DNA of 64,000 bases from Blasia pusilla. Its lineage: Eukaryota > Marchantiophyta > Marchantiopsida > Blasiales. The notes beneath the pieces are model-generated. The model was not told the DNA's origin. It was given only the letters and a program-made list of their open reading frames with translations, and did no database searches. The position numbers and the translations under genes were made by a program. The stretch lies in assembly GCA_050084515.1 (NCBI GenBank), contig CM114271.1, positions 31,992,001 through 32,056,000 of the forward strand, given 5' to 3'. Positions 11,400 through 20,533 of this stretch are shown one piece after another; position 1 is the stretch's first letter, and every line of letters starts with the position of its first letter.

Positions 11400-11712
11400 C
11401 TTCGTCTCTCTTCCGCTGGCGCTTGATCATTTCCTTGAGCTCCTTGTAAAACTCCGGGCCAAGTTCAGGGTTGAGAATCACAATGTATCAATGCATCTTG
11501 CTTGCAATGTACTTTGTAGCTACAAATACGGCAGCCTGAATAAACTTTGCACGTTCCGACAGAGACACGTTCTCCCTTTGCTCATGTTCCAACGAAGCAC
11601 TCTTCTTGGCGGCCAAGATCTTGGACCAACATAGGATTGTGACAGTAGCATCTTGGGAAATGAAGGTATTTGCCCAAGTCTTCTTTTTTATTTGAGCTCC
11701 CTTCGCGAGCAT
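11400..11712 (-). pseudogene. Small exon-like piece of the broken methylase-like gene
   Basis: The frame reads KKKTWANTFISQDATVTILCWSK and later YIVILNPELGPEFYKELKEM, with one TGA near 11488. It continues the minus-strand gene between the ParB-like exon and the helical domain. No named domain is recognised. Confidence 0.35.
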
Positions 11713-11880
11713 CTAATTCACCATACCGTCGCCCAAGAATCCCTTGTACTCTACCGGGTGCGTCGTAAGCACCTTCTTCATCCTATCGCAATCTTGGATC
11801 CAATGGTAGGTGACGTTCCCCTCCGATACAATCTTGCACATCCAAACACAAAGTACGAACACTGCAAGCTATCGGATTCT

Positions 11881-12216
11881 TGCAACCCGTCGGACTCCGA
11901 CAAGTCGCAATTCTGTCAACCCATGGGAGTCGAAATGGTAACACAGGGATAAATGTTGCAACCCGTTGAAGTTTGACTGGTCGCAACACTTATCTTTGTG
12001 TTACACTTATTGCAACACTCTCAAAATTTTTAAAGAGAATTACAAATAAATCATGCATTCATTTTTCCACCCGTCGATTTTGTGCTTGGCCACCAGGCAA
12101 CCCGTTGGACTCCAACGGTTTGCTTGACTATGACATTGACCACAAACAGGATGGTCGCAATAGACTCAAATCTTTAAGCTTTCCAATTATTCAAACCGTC
12201 TGACTCCGACGGGTGA
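11881..12216. repeat. Intron-located palindrome cluster
   Basis: Imperfect palindromes lie at about 11881-11909 (TGCAACCCGTCGGACTCCGA then CAAGTCGCA), 11956-11986, 12096-12124 and 12191-12216. They sit in the apparent intron between the exon ending at 12249 and the piece at 11712. Confidence 0.8.
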
Positions 12217-12248
12217 AGCAATCAAACTTAAGGAAGAGGAAACTTACA

Positions 12249-12597
12249 TATTCATCGCATGCATTGCCATTTCCACCGTTGCCATGTGATGAGGAAATGG
12301 ATGGAGCACAACTGCCTTCACGCAAAAATGCGCCTCCAATGAATTTGGGCGCTCCTCTGCAAACTGCGTCCATGCCATGTACCTGTGGTTTCCATCCCAG
12401 ATGAAGAAGTAAAGGTTCCGCATCCAGCTAAATTTGGTTCCTTCAATCGCTCTTCTGAACTCTTGATCTCTCATCCTCCAGAAAGTATCCAGCGCCTCCA
12501 AGTCCTCTTCCGTCACCAACGCTTGGGTTCGATGTTCATCGTGAGGCTGAACATAGAACGGAGGGAAGCTGTCGACATAGGATGCAGTCGTTGCCAA
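12249..12597 (-). pseudogene. ParB-like domain exon
   Basis: The minus-strand frame reads DSFPPFYVQPHDEHRTQAL, then FWRMRDQEFRRAI, then FFIWDGNHRYMAWTQ. The DGNHRxxAW motif resembles the ParB/Srx-type motif (DGxHRxxA) seen next to DNA methylases in phage and bacterial proteins. The exon appears to end at a good donor, ATGAATAT|GTAAGT, near 12249. The upstream exon also ends at a good donor (GATGG|GTAAGA near 12806). Whether the protein is active is unknown. Confidence 0.45.
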
Positions 12598-12805
12598 CTA
12601 TTTGAGCTTTGCAATGTCCTCCTCTGACCGAATTTTTGCGGACATACTCCATTGTCCGCAATCGACAGAGTGGAATTCTCGGGGCGTTCTGGCCCTACAT
12701 CAGTGCCATCTGCTTAACAACCTGCCATAATGCGGACCAAGTCAATAACATGCAGTGTTTTGCCAATGAATTGCATAATGAGCCTTCACATAACTCAAAT
12801 TTCTT

Positions 12806-13676
12806 ACCCATCAAAGATTGGGTTGGTATCCAGGCCCGCCAACTGCTCTGGGACAGCACCTGGCAAGTCCACGGGAAACTCATGGATCCCATAAAGGTCA
12901 ATTTCTTCCACAGGGCTCAAAGATGACAAGGACTCTTCTCTTGCTTCTTTAGAGATGTCCACCATCTCCACACTTGCTGTCCTCATGACCTCATCGTCCG
13001 TCACTTGAACTTCGGTCGTTTCCTCAGCCGATTTTTGATTCATGGTGTCCCCAGACCTCATGGGAGACATTTCCTGCATCTCAACACTCTCTGTTGGACG
13101 GGCAGGGATTTCTTCAATGGTGATTGCTTTTTCTCTTCGAGCTTTCGCCAATTCTGCTCTCCTCACAGAGGCGTCAAGACGCTTCTTCTTGCGTTTCTCG
13201 TTCGCGACTCTTTTCTACAAGGCCTTCCATGCCTCAGCCTCGGAATTTTGCTTAGCGAGCTCCTCCAGAACACATTTTGCTAGAACCTCTTGCCTGTGCA
13301 TATCTGCTTCCCTTTCCCGCTCCTCTATTTCTTGTTGCCTTATCTCATTCGCCAAACGAGGACCTGGAGATGGTGACGCAGGAGTCCTGATGGACTTGGG
13401 AGTGATGCTCCCTACCTTGGTTGCTTATGTTTTCTTTCTCAACATGGTGCACGTTGGGTCAGTTCTACCTCCTCGACTGTCTAATATGCTCATGTGCACG
13501 ATAGATCCCTCAAAGCGTTTCGTGATGAAGCGTCGTGACCCTCCATCGGATGGGCTTGCCGAAATCCAAATCTGGAAGCGTTGGTTGCTGGATCGTCGTA
13601 ACCTTTCAACGAAGTGATGATGTAACCGAGTTTGGAAGCGAAAAGGTAACGTCAACTGCTGCGAGGAAGAGCACAT
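12806..13676 (-). pseudogene. N-terminal exon of the broken methylase-like gene
   Basis: The frame runs from about 13676 to a splice donor at 12806 with two stops (TAA near 13425, TAG near 13216). It contains a proline/serine stretch (KSIRTPASPSPGPR), then a long basic and acidic helix (IRQQEIEEREREADMHRQE, later KRVANEKRKKRLDASVRRAE) likely to form a coiled coil, then an acidic tail ending TNPIFDG. This is probably a low-complexity N-terminus. The stops indicate a pseudogene unless they are sequence errors. Confidence 0.45.
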
Positions 13677-13815
13677 GAAATTGCGAAATGAAAAACAGAG
13701 ATGATCGAAACCTCAACCTTTTATAATTTTCGAGCCGTTGAGTTGACCATTGGGTCGTTGGGTCGTACCGACGGCGATGTGTAGGCCGTTATGGATCTTT
13801 GCACGTGGGAACCCG

Positions 13816-14261
13816 GGCAACCCGTCGGTCTCCGACAAGTTGCACGCTTCCCTCGTCTTGGGGATGTAGGGCGAGTTACCGAGGCAACCTGTTCGAGACC
13901 GACGGATTTCACAGATCCCTCGTCCCACCATCGGCAAATCTGCACTTTTGGTTTGCATGGTTCATTGGACAAGAGAAATCGACGCGAGATCCAAAAGGGA
14001 AAGCGAGGTTAGGTGCTTTTCAAACCCATCGCAGTCCCCAACGGATAGCCGTAGCAAATCCATGTGATGTCTCGTGTCTTGATGTTAGCAAATCCCGACT
14101 CCAATCACATAGGTCAGACAGGCAGGGGCTACCAACCCAACGGACTCCGACGGGTTGCAAGTTGCACTCGGACTCTTACAGAAGATGGTACTCCGTGGCT
14201 TTGCAACCCACGTGTATGAGTCCCAAAATTTGCAACCCGTCAGACTCCGACAAGTTGCAAC
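13816..14261. repeat. Palindrome cluster upstream of the methylase-like gene
   Basis: Members lie at about 13816-13843 (GGCAACCCGTCGGTCTCCGA then CAAGTTGC), 13883-13905, 14132-14160 (right arm TCCGACGGGTTGC perfect) and 14229-14261. Confidence 0.8.
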
Positions 14262-14364
14262 AGGATTGAATCCATTCTTTCAGACAATCTCACCTACCAA
14301 ACAGCATCTTGTCAGTCAAATTCTCTCAGGAGAATAACGGTCACTATTCACTATAAATTAAATA

Positions 14365-14400
14365 TTCTCATCCTCATTCTTATTCTTATTCTCATTCTCC
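14365..14400. repeat. Simple pyrimidine repeat
   Basis: An imperfect ATTCTC/ATTCTT run, low complexity. No gene is seen between 13677 and 15022 apart from palindromes, this run and the hairpin at 14655. Confidence 0.7.
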
Positions 14401-14654
14401 ACTCGGTGGAATCATTTGGGAATGGATAATTATGTGAAACTCACTTGTGGCAGTCATCTAACTGCCCTTCCTCAATCAGAACTAGTTCGACCGCAAGCTC
14501 GTGAATGTTACATACCAGTGGATGAAAATTTCCTTTTACTGCCATTTCTTCTCCAAATTTTAACAATCTTTGTTTCCAAGGATGTTAGGGTGGACGGTAC
14601 GGAGGACGTTGTAGGTGAGACAGTCCAGCCAGTGATAGCAGACCGTTAAGTATG

Positions 14655-14685
14655 GAATCTCCTACCTCGTAGAGGTAGGAGATTC
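14655..14685. other. Perfect 14-bp hairpin followed by a T-run
   Basis: Arms GAATCTCCTACCTC and GAGGTAGGAGATTC are exact complements around a GTA loop. A T-run follows at about 14698-14705. It looks like a small foldback; a transcript end is possible but unsupported. Confidence 0.6.
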
Positions 14686-14816
14686 TGAAAGAGATACTTT
14701 TTTTTTAAGAGAGTTTCCGTTGGGTTGAAGAGAGGAAATTTTTGTGTCACTTTTTTTGCACTTTTCTGCTCAGTTCTTAAGCACTCCCACAATTTTCTTT
14801 CTCTCTTCCACATTTT

Positions 14817-14846
14817 GGCAATCCATCTGAGTCCGACGAGTTGCAA
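14817..14846. repeat. Diverged palindrome copy
   Basis: GGCAATCCATCTGA followed by GTCCGACGAGTTGC. The left arm is decayed and the right arm is close to consensus. Confidence 0.65.
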
Positions 14847-15022
14847 ATTGCAAAAAATTTAAAATACTGAAAAATTAGTGGAATCATAACTGTGGAACTA
14901 ATCACTTTTTCCATCCAAGGTATGGAAAAAATCTATCATTTTCCCTGGGCTGAATAGAGTTCACGCTCAAAGCGAAGGTTCTAGAAAAATGAAAGTAAAA
15001 TCTAAAACCTCATTTTGCATCC

Positions 15023-15283
15023 TCAAAGTGGTTTGTTTAAAATACTTCGCACTTCTTTGAGGGATAGAATTGGTTGGTGGATTCCTACTCCTACCTCCGA
15101 CTCTCTTAAAACTACAAGCAACACATAATACATGTGCTTACAAGGGAAATACCTTTTTCCACTTGTCTCTCTTTGGACAAAGTCATCACATGAACATGTG
15201 GGAAAGCAATAGATGTGCACCAAATACACCCTTGTGACACTTGAATTTGTTGGATGCTCAACATCCACTCCATTGAGCACCAT
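15023..15283 (-). pseudogene. SWIM zinc-finger fragment
   Basis: The minus-strand frame contains FPTCSCDDFVQRETSG then FPCKHMYYVLLVVL. CxC followed about 17 residues later by CxH is the SWIM zinc-finger pattern, with the usual hydrophobic helix after CKH. SWIM fingers are common in MULE transposases and FAR1-like proteins and in some host proteins; the fragment is too short to tell which. It abuts the 5' end of the copia element, which may have cut it. Confidence 0.6.
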
Positions 15284-15301
15284 TAATCTGATCGGCCCCC
15301 T

Positions 15302-15607
15302 TGTATGAGGAGAAGCCTAGATTGATGGTTCCGACTTAGACGTCGAAGGAGTCATAGTAATATGACGTAGGTGGTTTACTAGGATTATTTCTATTAATAG
15401 AAATGAAAAAAAATAGGTAAAAACCCTAGTTTCTCGAGTAGTGATGTAGTCGGGAGCCGCAACAGTAGCGCATTCTCGTATGTCGAGTTATCTCCATGTT
15501 CAGGTTCCAACGAAGCTCTTCTGTGAGCGCACGGACAGACTAGGCCACTTTGTATCTCTAAGTTATGTAAAGATTTCAGTGATTTTGTCATTTTTTGTTT
15601 TCTCACA
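15302..15607 (+). repeat. Probable 5' LTR of the copia element
   Basis: It starts TGTATGAGG near 15302 and ends TTTCTCACA at 15607, directly before the primer-binding site. The right edge is well defined by that site. The left edge is only the nearest TG with suitable spacing, because the 3' LTR is not available for comparison. Confidence 0.5.
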
Positions 15608-15619
15608 TGGTATTAGAGC
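15608..15619 (+). promoter_or_regulatory. Primer-binding site, initiator-tRNA-Met type
   Basis: TGGTATTAGAGC differs by one base from the TGGTATCAGAGC usual in plant copia elements, complementary to the 3' end of initiator tRNA-Met. Confidence 0.8.
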
Positions 15620-15679
15620 AATAGATTTTCGATTATTTTGTATCTGGCGATCAAGTGTGTTTGCACAAAATCTTGAGAG

Positions 15680-16588
15680 ATGGCTACTTCTTTGTCAATT
15701 CGTGCTCGCCCTCCTCCGCTGGGTGAAGGGAAGTTAGATGGGTCTAACTATATATTGTGGAAGTTCAAAATGAGAACTGTCCTCGAATCATTTGAGATCT
15801 GGGAGACGGCCACAAGGGTCGATTCGAATCCACAAGCTACTTTGAGTTCTGCATGTTCATCTTCATCTGGGGATATTAATCCTGTTGTATTGCTGGCATG
15901 GAAATGCAAAAACGCTAATGCTCTATATGCGATTCTCATGAATGTAACTGATTCTGTCATGACTCTCATTCAACATACGACCAGTACTGCTGAGGCATGG
16001 AACATTCTGAAGAATCAATCAGTATGAAACGAGGAATGAGACTCAGATTCAGAGTCTGGAGAATCAGCTTACGTCCGAGAAATTTTTAGAAGGAGAAAGC
16101 GCGGAGCAATTTTTGACAAGGATCAAGAATCTTCAAGATCAAATGGCGATCAAATGGCATCTGTAGGAATTTCAAAGTCTAGCGAAGATTTGGCACATCG
16201 GTGCATAAGGATTTTTCCTCCAAGGTATGATAGTTTGGTCACTCCATTGAATACTCAAGTAAGACCCACGCCGCTTACTTTTGAACAATTTAGTGCAATG
16301 ATGGTAGAAGAGGAAATGCGCTTCAAAGCAAGAGAGGGAAGTAATGCAGCATTTACTGCCAACATACAGAGAGGTACAAATCAGGATTACAGTTCAAATG
16401 TCAAGAAGAAATTTCCAAGGAAAGCCTTCAAATGCTTTTATTGTGGTAAGATTATCAAAGATTGTAGAAAGAGGAGTTATGATGAGAAGAACGGTTGTTT
16501 AAGACCTAAGAAGGAGTCTGGAAATTCTGTAGAACTAGGAGAACATGAAGTAGATGCTTGGGTAGCAATCGAAGAGTTTTGCACATAG
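15680..16588 (+). pseudogene. Copia Gag
   Basis: It starts MATSLSIRARPPPLGEGKLD, with the GSNYILWKFKM motif typical of copia Gag N-termini (UBN2/DUF4219-like). A stop at 16025-16027 and a frame change near 16155 split it. The zinc knuckle near 16430 reads CFYCGKIIKDC and has lost the GH part of CxxCxxxGHxxxxC. Gag would form the virus-like particle. Confidence 0.8.
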
Positions 16589-16605
16589 GCAGAACATTCC
16601 ACTAA

Positions 16606-18101
16606 GTCAAAGAGTGAAGATGCATGGGTGCTCGATAGTGGAGCATCTAGGCATATGACCGATCGTAAGGATTGGTATAGCTCTTTACAGCCTCTATAGG
16701 AGCCCATCGTTGTTATTGTTGAAATAATGCAAAGTGCCTTGTAGAAGGGAAAGGCACAATTTCTTTAGTCTCACAAAAAGGAGATGAAAAGAAGTTAATT
16801 GATGTACTGTACGTACCATAGTTGAAGTGAAATTTGATTTCAGTAGCAGTATTATGTGATCGTGACCTAGAAGTTCGTTTCAAGAAAATTGGAGCAGTCA
16901 TTGAAGATGCCAATGGGAAAGTAGTGGGTGAAGATATACGACGTGGAAATATCTATGAGTTGTATGCTTTCACGACAAGTGTAGGTACAGATCTTAGTAG
17001 CAATAAGTTGTGGCATGAAAGATTTGGTCACCTAAGCTTTCCCTTACTAAGTCAGATGCAGAAATCTAGCATGGTTGTTGATTTACCAACAATTTCTGGA
17101 GTGTCGGATACATGTGAAGCTTGTATGATGGGCAAGCAACACCGACAACCATTTCCACAAGAGTCCAGCAATAGAGCAAAGGCTCCTCTAGAGCTGATTC
17201 ATGTTGAGCTTTGTAGTAAAATGAGAATGGCATTAGGTGGTTCTTCCCACTCCTTTTTAGTTGTCGACGATTATAGTAGGAAGATGTGGGTGTATTTCCT
17301 TCGTGATAAGACAAGTGTTTTTGGAAAATTTAAAGTATGGCACAAGCTGGTTGAGAATGAGACAGGAAAGAAGGTACAAAAGCTTTGCACCGATCGAGGA
17401 GGAGATTTCTTATCAACAGAATTCAACAAATATTTGGGGGAGCATGGAATCAAGCGCCAATTAATCACGGCACATACACAACAACAAAATGGAATTGTTG
17501 AGCGTCGAAACCGTACAGTGCTGGAGATGGCAAGATGTATGATGAAATCAAAAGGTTTGACAGAAGGATTTTGGGCTGAAGCTGTTAATACTGCCGTTTA
17601 CATTCTAAATAGAAGTGCTACCAAGTCATGACTCCTCATCAATCATACTCAGGTAAGGTACCATCACTCCAACATTTCAGGACTTTTGGTAGTGAGTGCT
17701 TTGCACATATTCCTGAAGCATCCACGACCAAGCTGGAGTCCAAGAGCAGGAAGTGCATCTTTATGGGATACAGTGATGAGTCTAAAGCTTATCCCCTTTG
17801 GTTTCCTGAGGCAAAGAAGATGCTTGTGAGTCGTGATGTGGTGTTCCAGAAATAGCCTCGTCAAGTGGCGGATATCAGTGGTCCGTCCACATTATCATCA
17901 AACGAAGAGATAACCCACCAAAGCACACCACCAATGTTAACACCAGGTCATCAAGAAGAAGAATTTGGTGATGATTACAAAGAGCAGCGTGCTCTTCCAC
18001 TACGGTCGTCATACCCTAAGTGGATAAAGCAGCTCTTGGATGGTAAGGATCCACCAGAACTCATGAAGTTGTTACACATCCAAGGAGATCCAAGAGACTA
18101 G
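16606..18101 (+). pseudogene. Copia protease and integrase
   Basis: The protease active-site stretch DAWVLDSGASRHMT is at about 16618-16660 (DSG triad), with a stop near 16698. The integrase follows: a GAG-pre-integrase HxxxGH-type finger (LWHERFGHLSFPLL, then CEACMMGK) at about 17010-17135. The catalytic core comes next, with DDYSRKMWVYF near 17267, CTDRGGDF near 17385 and NGIVERRNRTV near 17490 (the catalytic E). A frameshift at 17629 and a stop near 17853 separate the C-terminal GKVPSLQHFRTFGSECFAHI region. The original enzyme joined cDNA to the genome. Confidence 0.88.
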
Positions 18102-18265
18102 AGGAGCATAATAGAGCTTTCGCACATCTCATTGACATGGCCTTGATGACAGAAGTCTTGAAGGTGGAAGAGCCATCATGCTTGGATGAGACCCTCGCTC
18201 ATCCTCAATGGAGAGAGGCCATGCAGATGGAGATGGACGCTATTCAGAGAAATGAAACTTAGACT

Positions 18266-20125
18266 TTGGTCGAGAAGCCAAAGGACCGGAAGATAATGCG
18301 CACCAAATGGGTGTACAAGACCAAGTACAAGTCAGACGGTAGATTGGATAAATTCAAAGCAAGGTTGGTTGCACAAGGATGCTCACAAATCGAAGGTTTT
18401 GACTACTATGAGACTTTTGCTCCTACTGCAAGGATGACAACCATTCGAATTGTTCTAGCGGTTGCAGGAACAAGACGTTGGCATGTATACCAATACGATG
18501 TGAAGTCTGCCTTTGTGAACAGGAGTCTCAAGGAGGAGGTGTATATGTGTCTTTGCGAGCCACATGTTCCATAGGGTGGATGGCGGATGTGGTGACTTGG
18601 TCTTCAAAGTGGAATGTGGCAGAACGCGATTGGGACTTGAAACCGATGGCCCTCCGTGAGCATCTACAGAAGCAATCTCTCAACATCATTTGGAGCAGTG
18701 CGGGCACCAAAATGGAGTTTTATCAACTTCATGTTAATCCTATGCTTGTATATTGTGAACAAGGATACCTACTTATGGGATCTCACGTTCTTACGACATA
18801 TTATCGCACGTCATAGAACTGGATCTCATAGGCTAGGAATTGAGGAAGGAGGATGGTTTAAAATTGATAGAAGTGAACGAATTTGTAGGTTATGTGACGG
18901 AGAAAATATTGAGGATGAAGAGCATGTGTTTGTTACATGTCCAAGGTATGGAGAAATAAGACTAGCTCATAAAATAGATGTGGAGAATTTCTATTCTTTA
19001 CTACAGCTAGTGCCTTATGATTTAGGTTGTTACATTAGGGACGTCATCATTCATCGCTCAAGTGCTCTAGGCTGTAGCTAGGAGAAGGTCTTAAGGATCT
19101 TTTTCAGGGTCAATCAATGAATGACTTGTAATGTGTTTTTCAGCCTTTTGACCCTTTGGGTCCCACGGGCTTGATCTATTTACCATTTACCATTTACCAT
19201 TTATATGTCAACCACCAGGTTTTGAGACACCCAGATCAAAAGAGAAAGTGTGTTTACTTCGTCGAGCCCCAATGGTATGGTATCAACAAATAGATATATT
19301 CTTCCAAGAGAAGGGTCTCATCAAGAGTCCGTCAGAAGCAAATTTGTATGTGTTTTGCAAAGATGGGATGTATATGTTGATAGTCCTATATGTGGATGAT
19401 CTTATCATCACAGAAGACCACAGTAAGAAAATAGTAGAAATGAAGGGAGTGTTGACATTTGAGTTTGAAATGTCAGATTTAGGTCTTTTGCACTACTTTT
19501 AAGGGCTGGAGATTTGGCAACAGTTTGATTCTATTTTTCTCTCTTGAAAAAATTATGCTAGAGAAATCTTGAAGGCATTCGGGATGACCGAGTGTAAGAC
19601 AATGGTCTCGCCAATGGAGGTAAAGTTGAAACTCTCGATGGAGGATGTTTCACCATTGGTAGATGAAAAGTTGTACAGAAACCTTGTAGGCAGTTTGATA
19701 TTTTTGTGTAACACTAGACCAGACATTAGCTTCGCTGTGGGAGTGTTGAGTAGGTTCTCAACTAAGTCTCGTGAGAACCATTGGAAGGCAGGGATGCATG
19801 TGTTGAAGTACATCAAATGCACTATCGAGTACGACATCACCTATGGAGCAGGGACGGAAATGACAGGTTTTTGTGACTCGGATTGGGCATGAGATTGAGA
19901 TTCTCGAAGATCAGTTTCGGGTTATTGCTTCTTGGTAGGATCAGGTGTGGTGTCATGGGTCAGCAAAAGGCAACCTACAGTGGCTCTTTCTTCTACCGAG
20001 GCAGAGTACAAGGCGGCTTGTTATGCTTCTTGTGAAGCACTATGGTTGAGATGGATATTGGAGGACATAGGAGAAGCACCAAAAAATGCTACTGTAATGT
20101 GGTGTGACAATCAAGGTTGCATTGC
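18266..20125 (+). pseudogene. Copia reverse transcriptase and RNase H, split by a LINE
   Basis: RT begins near 18266 (RTKWVYKTKYKSDG, KARLVAQGCSQ, DVKSAFVN). It is cut at 18550 and resumes after 19208 (QIDIFFQEKGL, then the active site LYVDDLIIT near 19395). RNase H follows at 19932-20120 ([20 protein letters not shown], then CDNQGCIAM). Stops at about 19503 and 19890 also break it. After 20121 the sequence becomes gypsy element A on the other strand. Confidence 0.88.
18551..19201 (+). mobile_element. 5'-truncated LINE insertion in copia RT
   Basis: The last about 640 bp of the LINE: ORF2 C-terminal finger, 3' UTR and tail TTTACCATTTACCATTTACC ending about 19201. The copia sequence TATATGT occurs on both sides (18542-18548 and 19202-19208), a probable target-site duplication of at least 7 bp. 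The copia frame (EEVYM, then QPPGFE codons) is otherwise continuous across the insert. Confidence 0.92.
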
Positions 20126-20341
20126 CATGCTGGATGAGCACCGCTCAAGCCCCAACATGCTCCAATCTCTGTGCAATTGGAAAGGACGCCCCCTGATCGG
20201 TCTCCTCAAGATGGGCGCGGACGTCAACCTGTCCTTGAGCAACTGAAATGCTCGCTCTTGCTCATCCCCCCAGTGCCATTCGTGATCCACCTTGGTTAGC
20301 AAGGTTAGCGGCTTCGCAGTCGAACTGAATCCCTTGACGAG
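20121..20341 (-). mobile_element. Ty3/gypsy element A fragment: RT-RNase H connection
   Basis: The minus-strand frame reads VKGFSSTAKPLTLLTKV, then [37 protein letters not shown] and WSMLGLE, the conserved RT-to-RNase H join of gypsy elements. It abuts a plus-strand element A piece at 20342, so the two are inverted relative to each other. Confidence 0.85.
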
Positions 20342-20413
20342 ACCGTGTTCTTCAACGTGCTAAGAGGTATCAATTGGAGGGAACACATATTCTCCGTGTG
20401 TGGGAGGATGGTA
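20342..20413 (+). mobile_element. Element A RNase H-integrase linker piece
   Basis: The plus frame from 20342 reads DRVLQRAKRYQLEGTHILRV then WEDGR, matching the same linker on minus at about 52090-52160 (ILQLARRFRWEGTHVLQVWEDGR). It stops where the LINE tail begins at 20414. The element appears to resume at about 30285 with VRVVPHLAQRERIV. Confidence 0.8.
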
Positions 20414-20533
20414 GATGGTAAATGGTAAATGATAAATAGATCAAGCCCGTGGGACCGAAAGGATCAAAAGGCTGAAAAACACATTACAAGTCATTCATGC
20501 ACTGACCCTGGAAAAGATCGTTAAGACCTTCTC

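Larger units (their letters stand above)
15302..20125 (+). mobile_element. Ty1/copia retrotransposon, broken and 3'-truncated
   Basis: In order: probable 5' LTR, primer-binding site, Gag, protease, integrase, RT, RNase H, which is the copia order (integrase before RT). It is interrupted by a LINE at 18551-19201 and cut at about 20121 by a Ty3/gypsy fragment, so the 3' LTR is absent. Several stops and frameshifts make it inactive. Confidence 0.9.

Noticed and set aside
13042-13617. 191-codon plus-strand frame
   Set aside because: Antisense to the charged N-terminal exon of the minus-strand methylase-like gene; low-complexity translation.
521-14846. CRISPR-like array
   Set aside because: The palindromes are irregularly spaced over 14 kb, diverged, and lack uniform spacers or cas genes.
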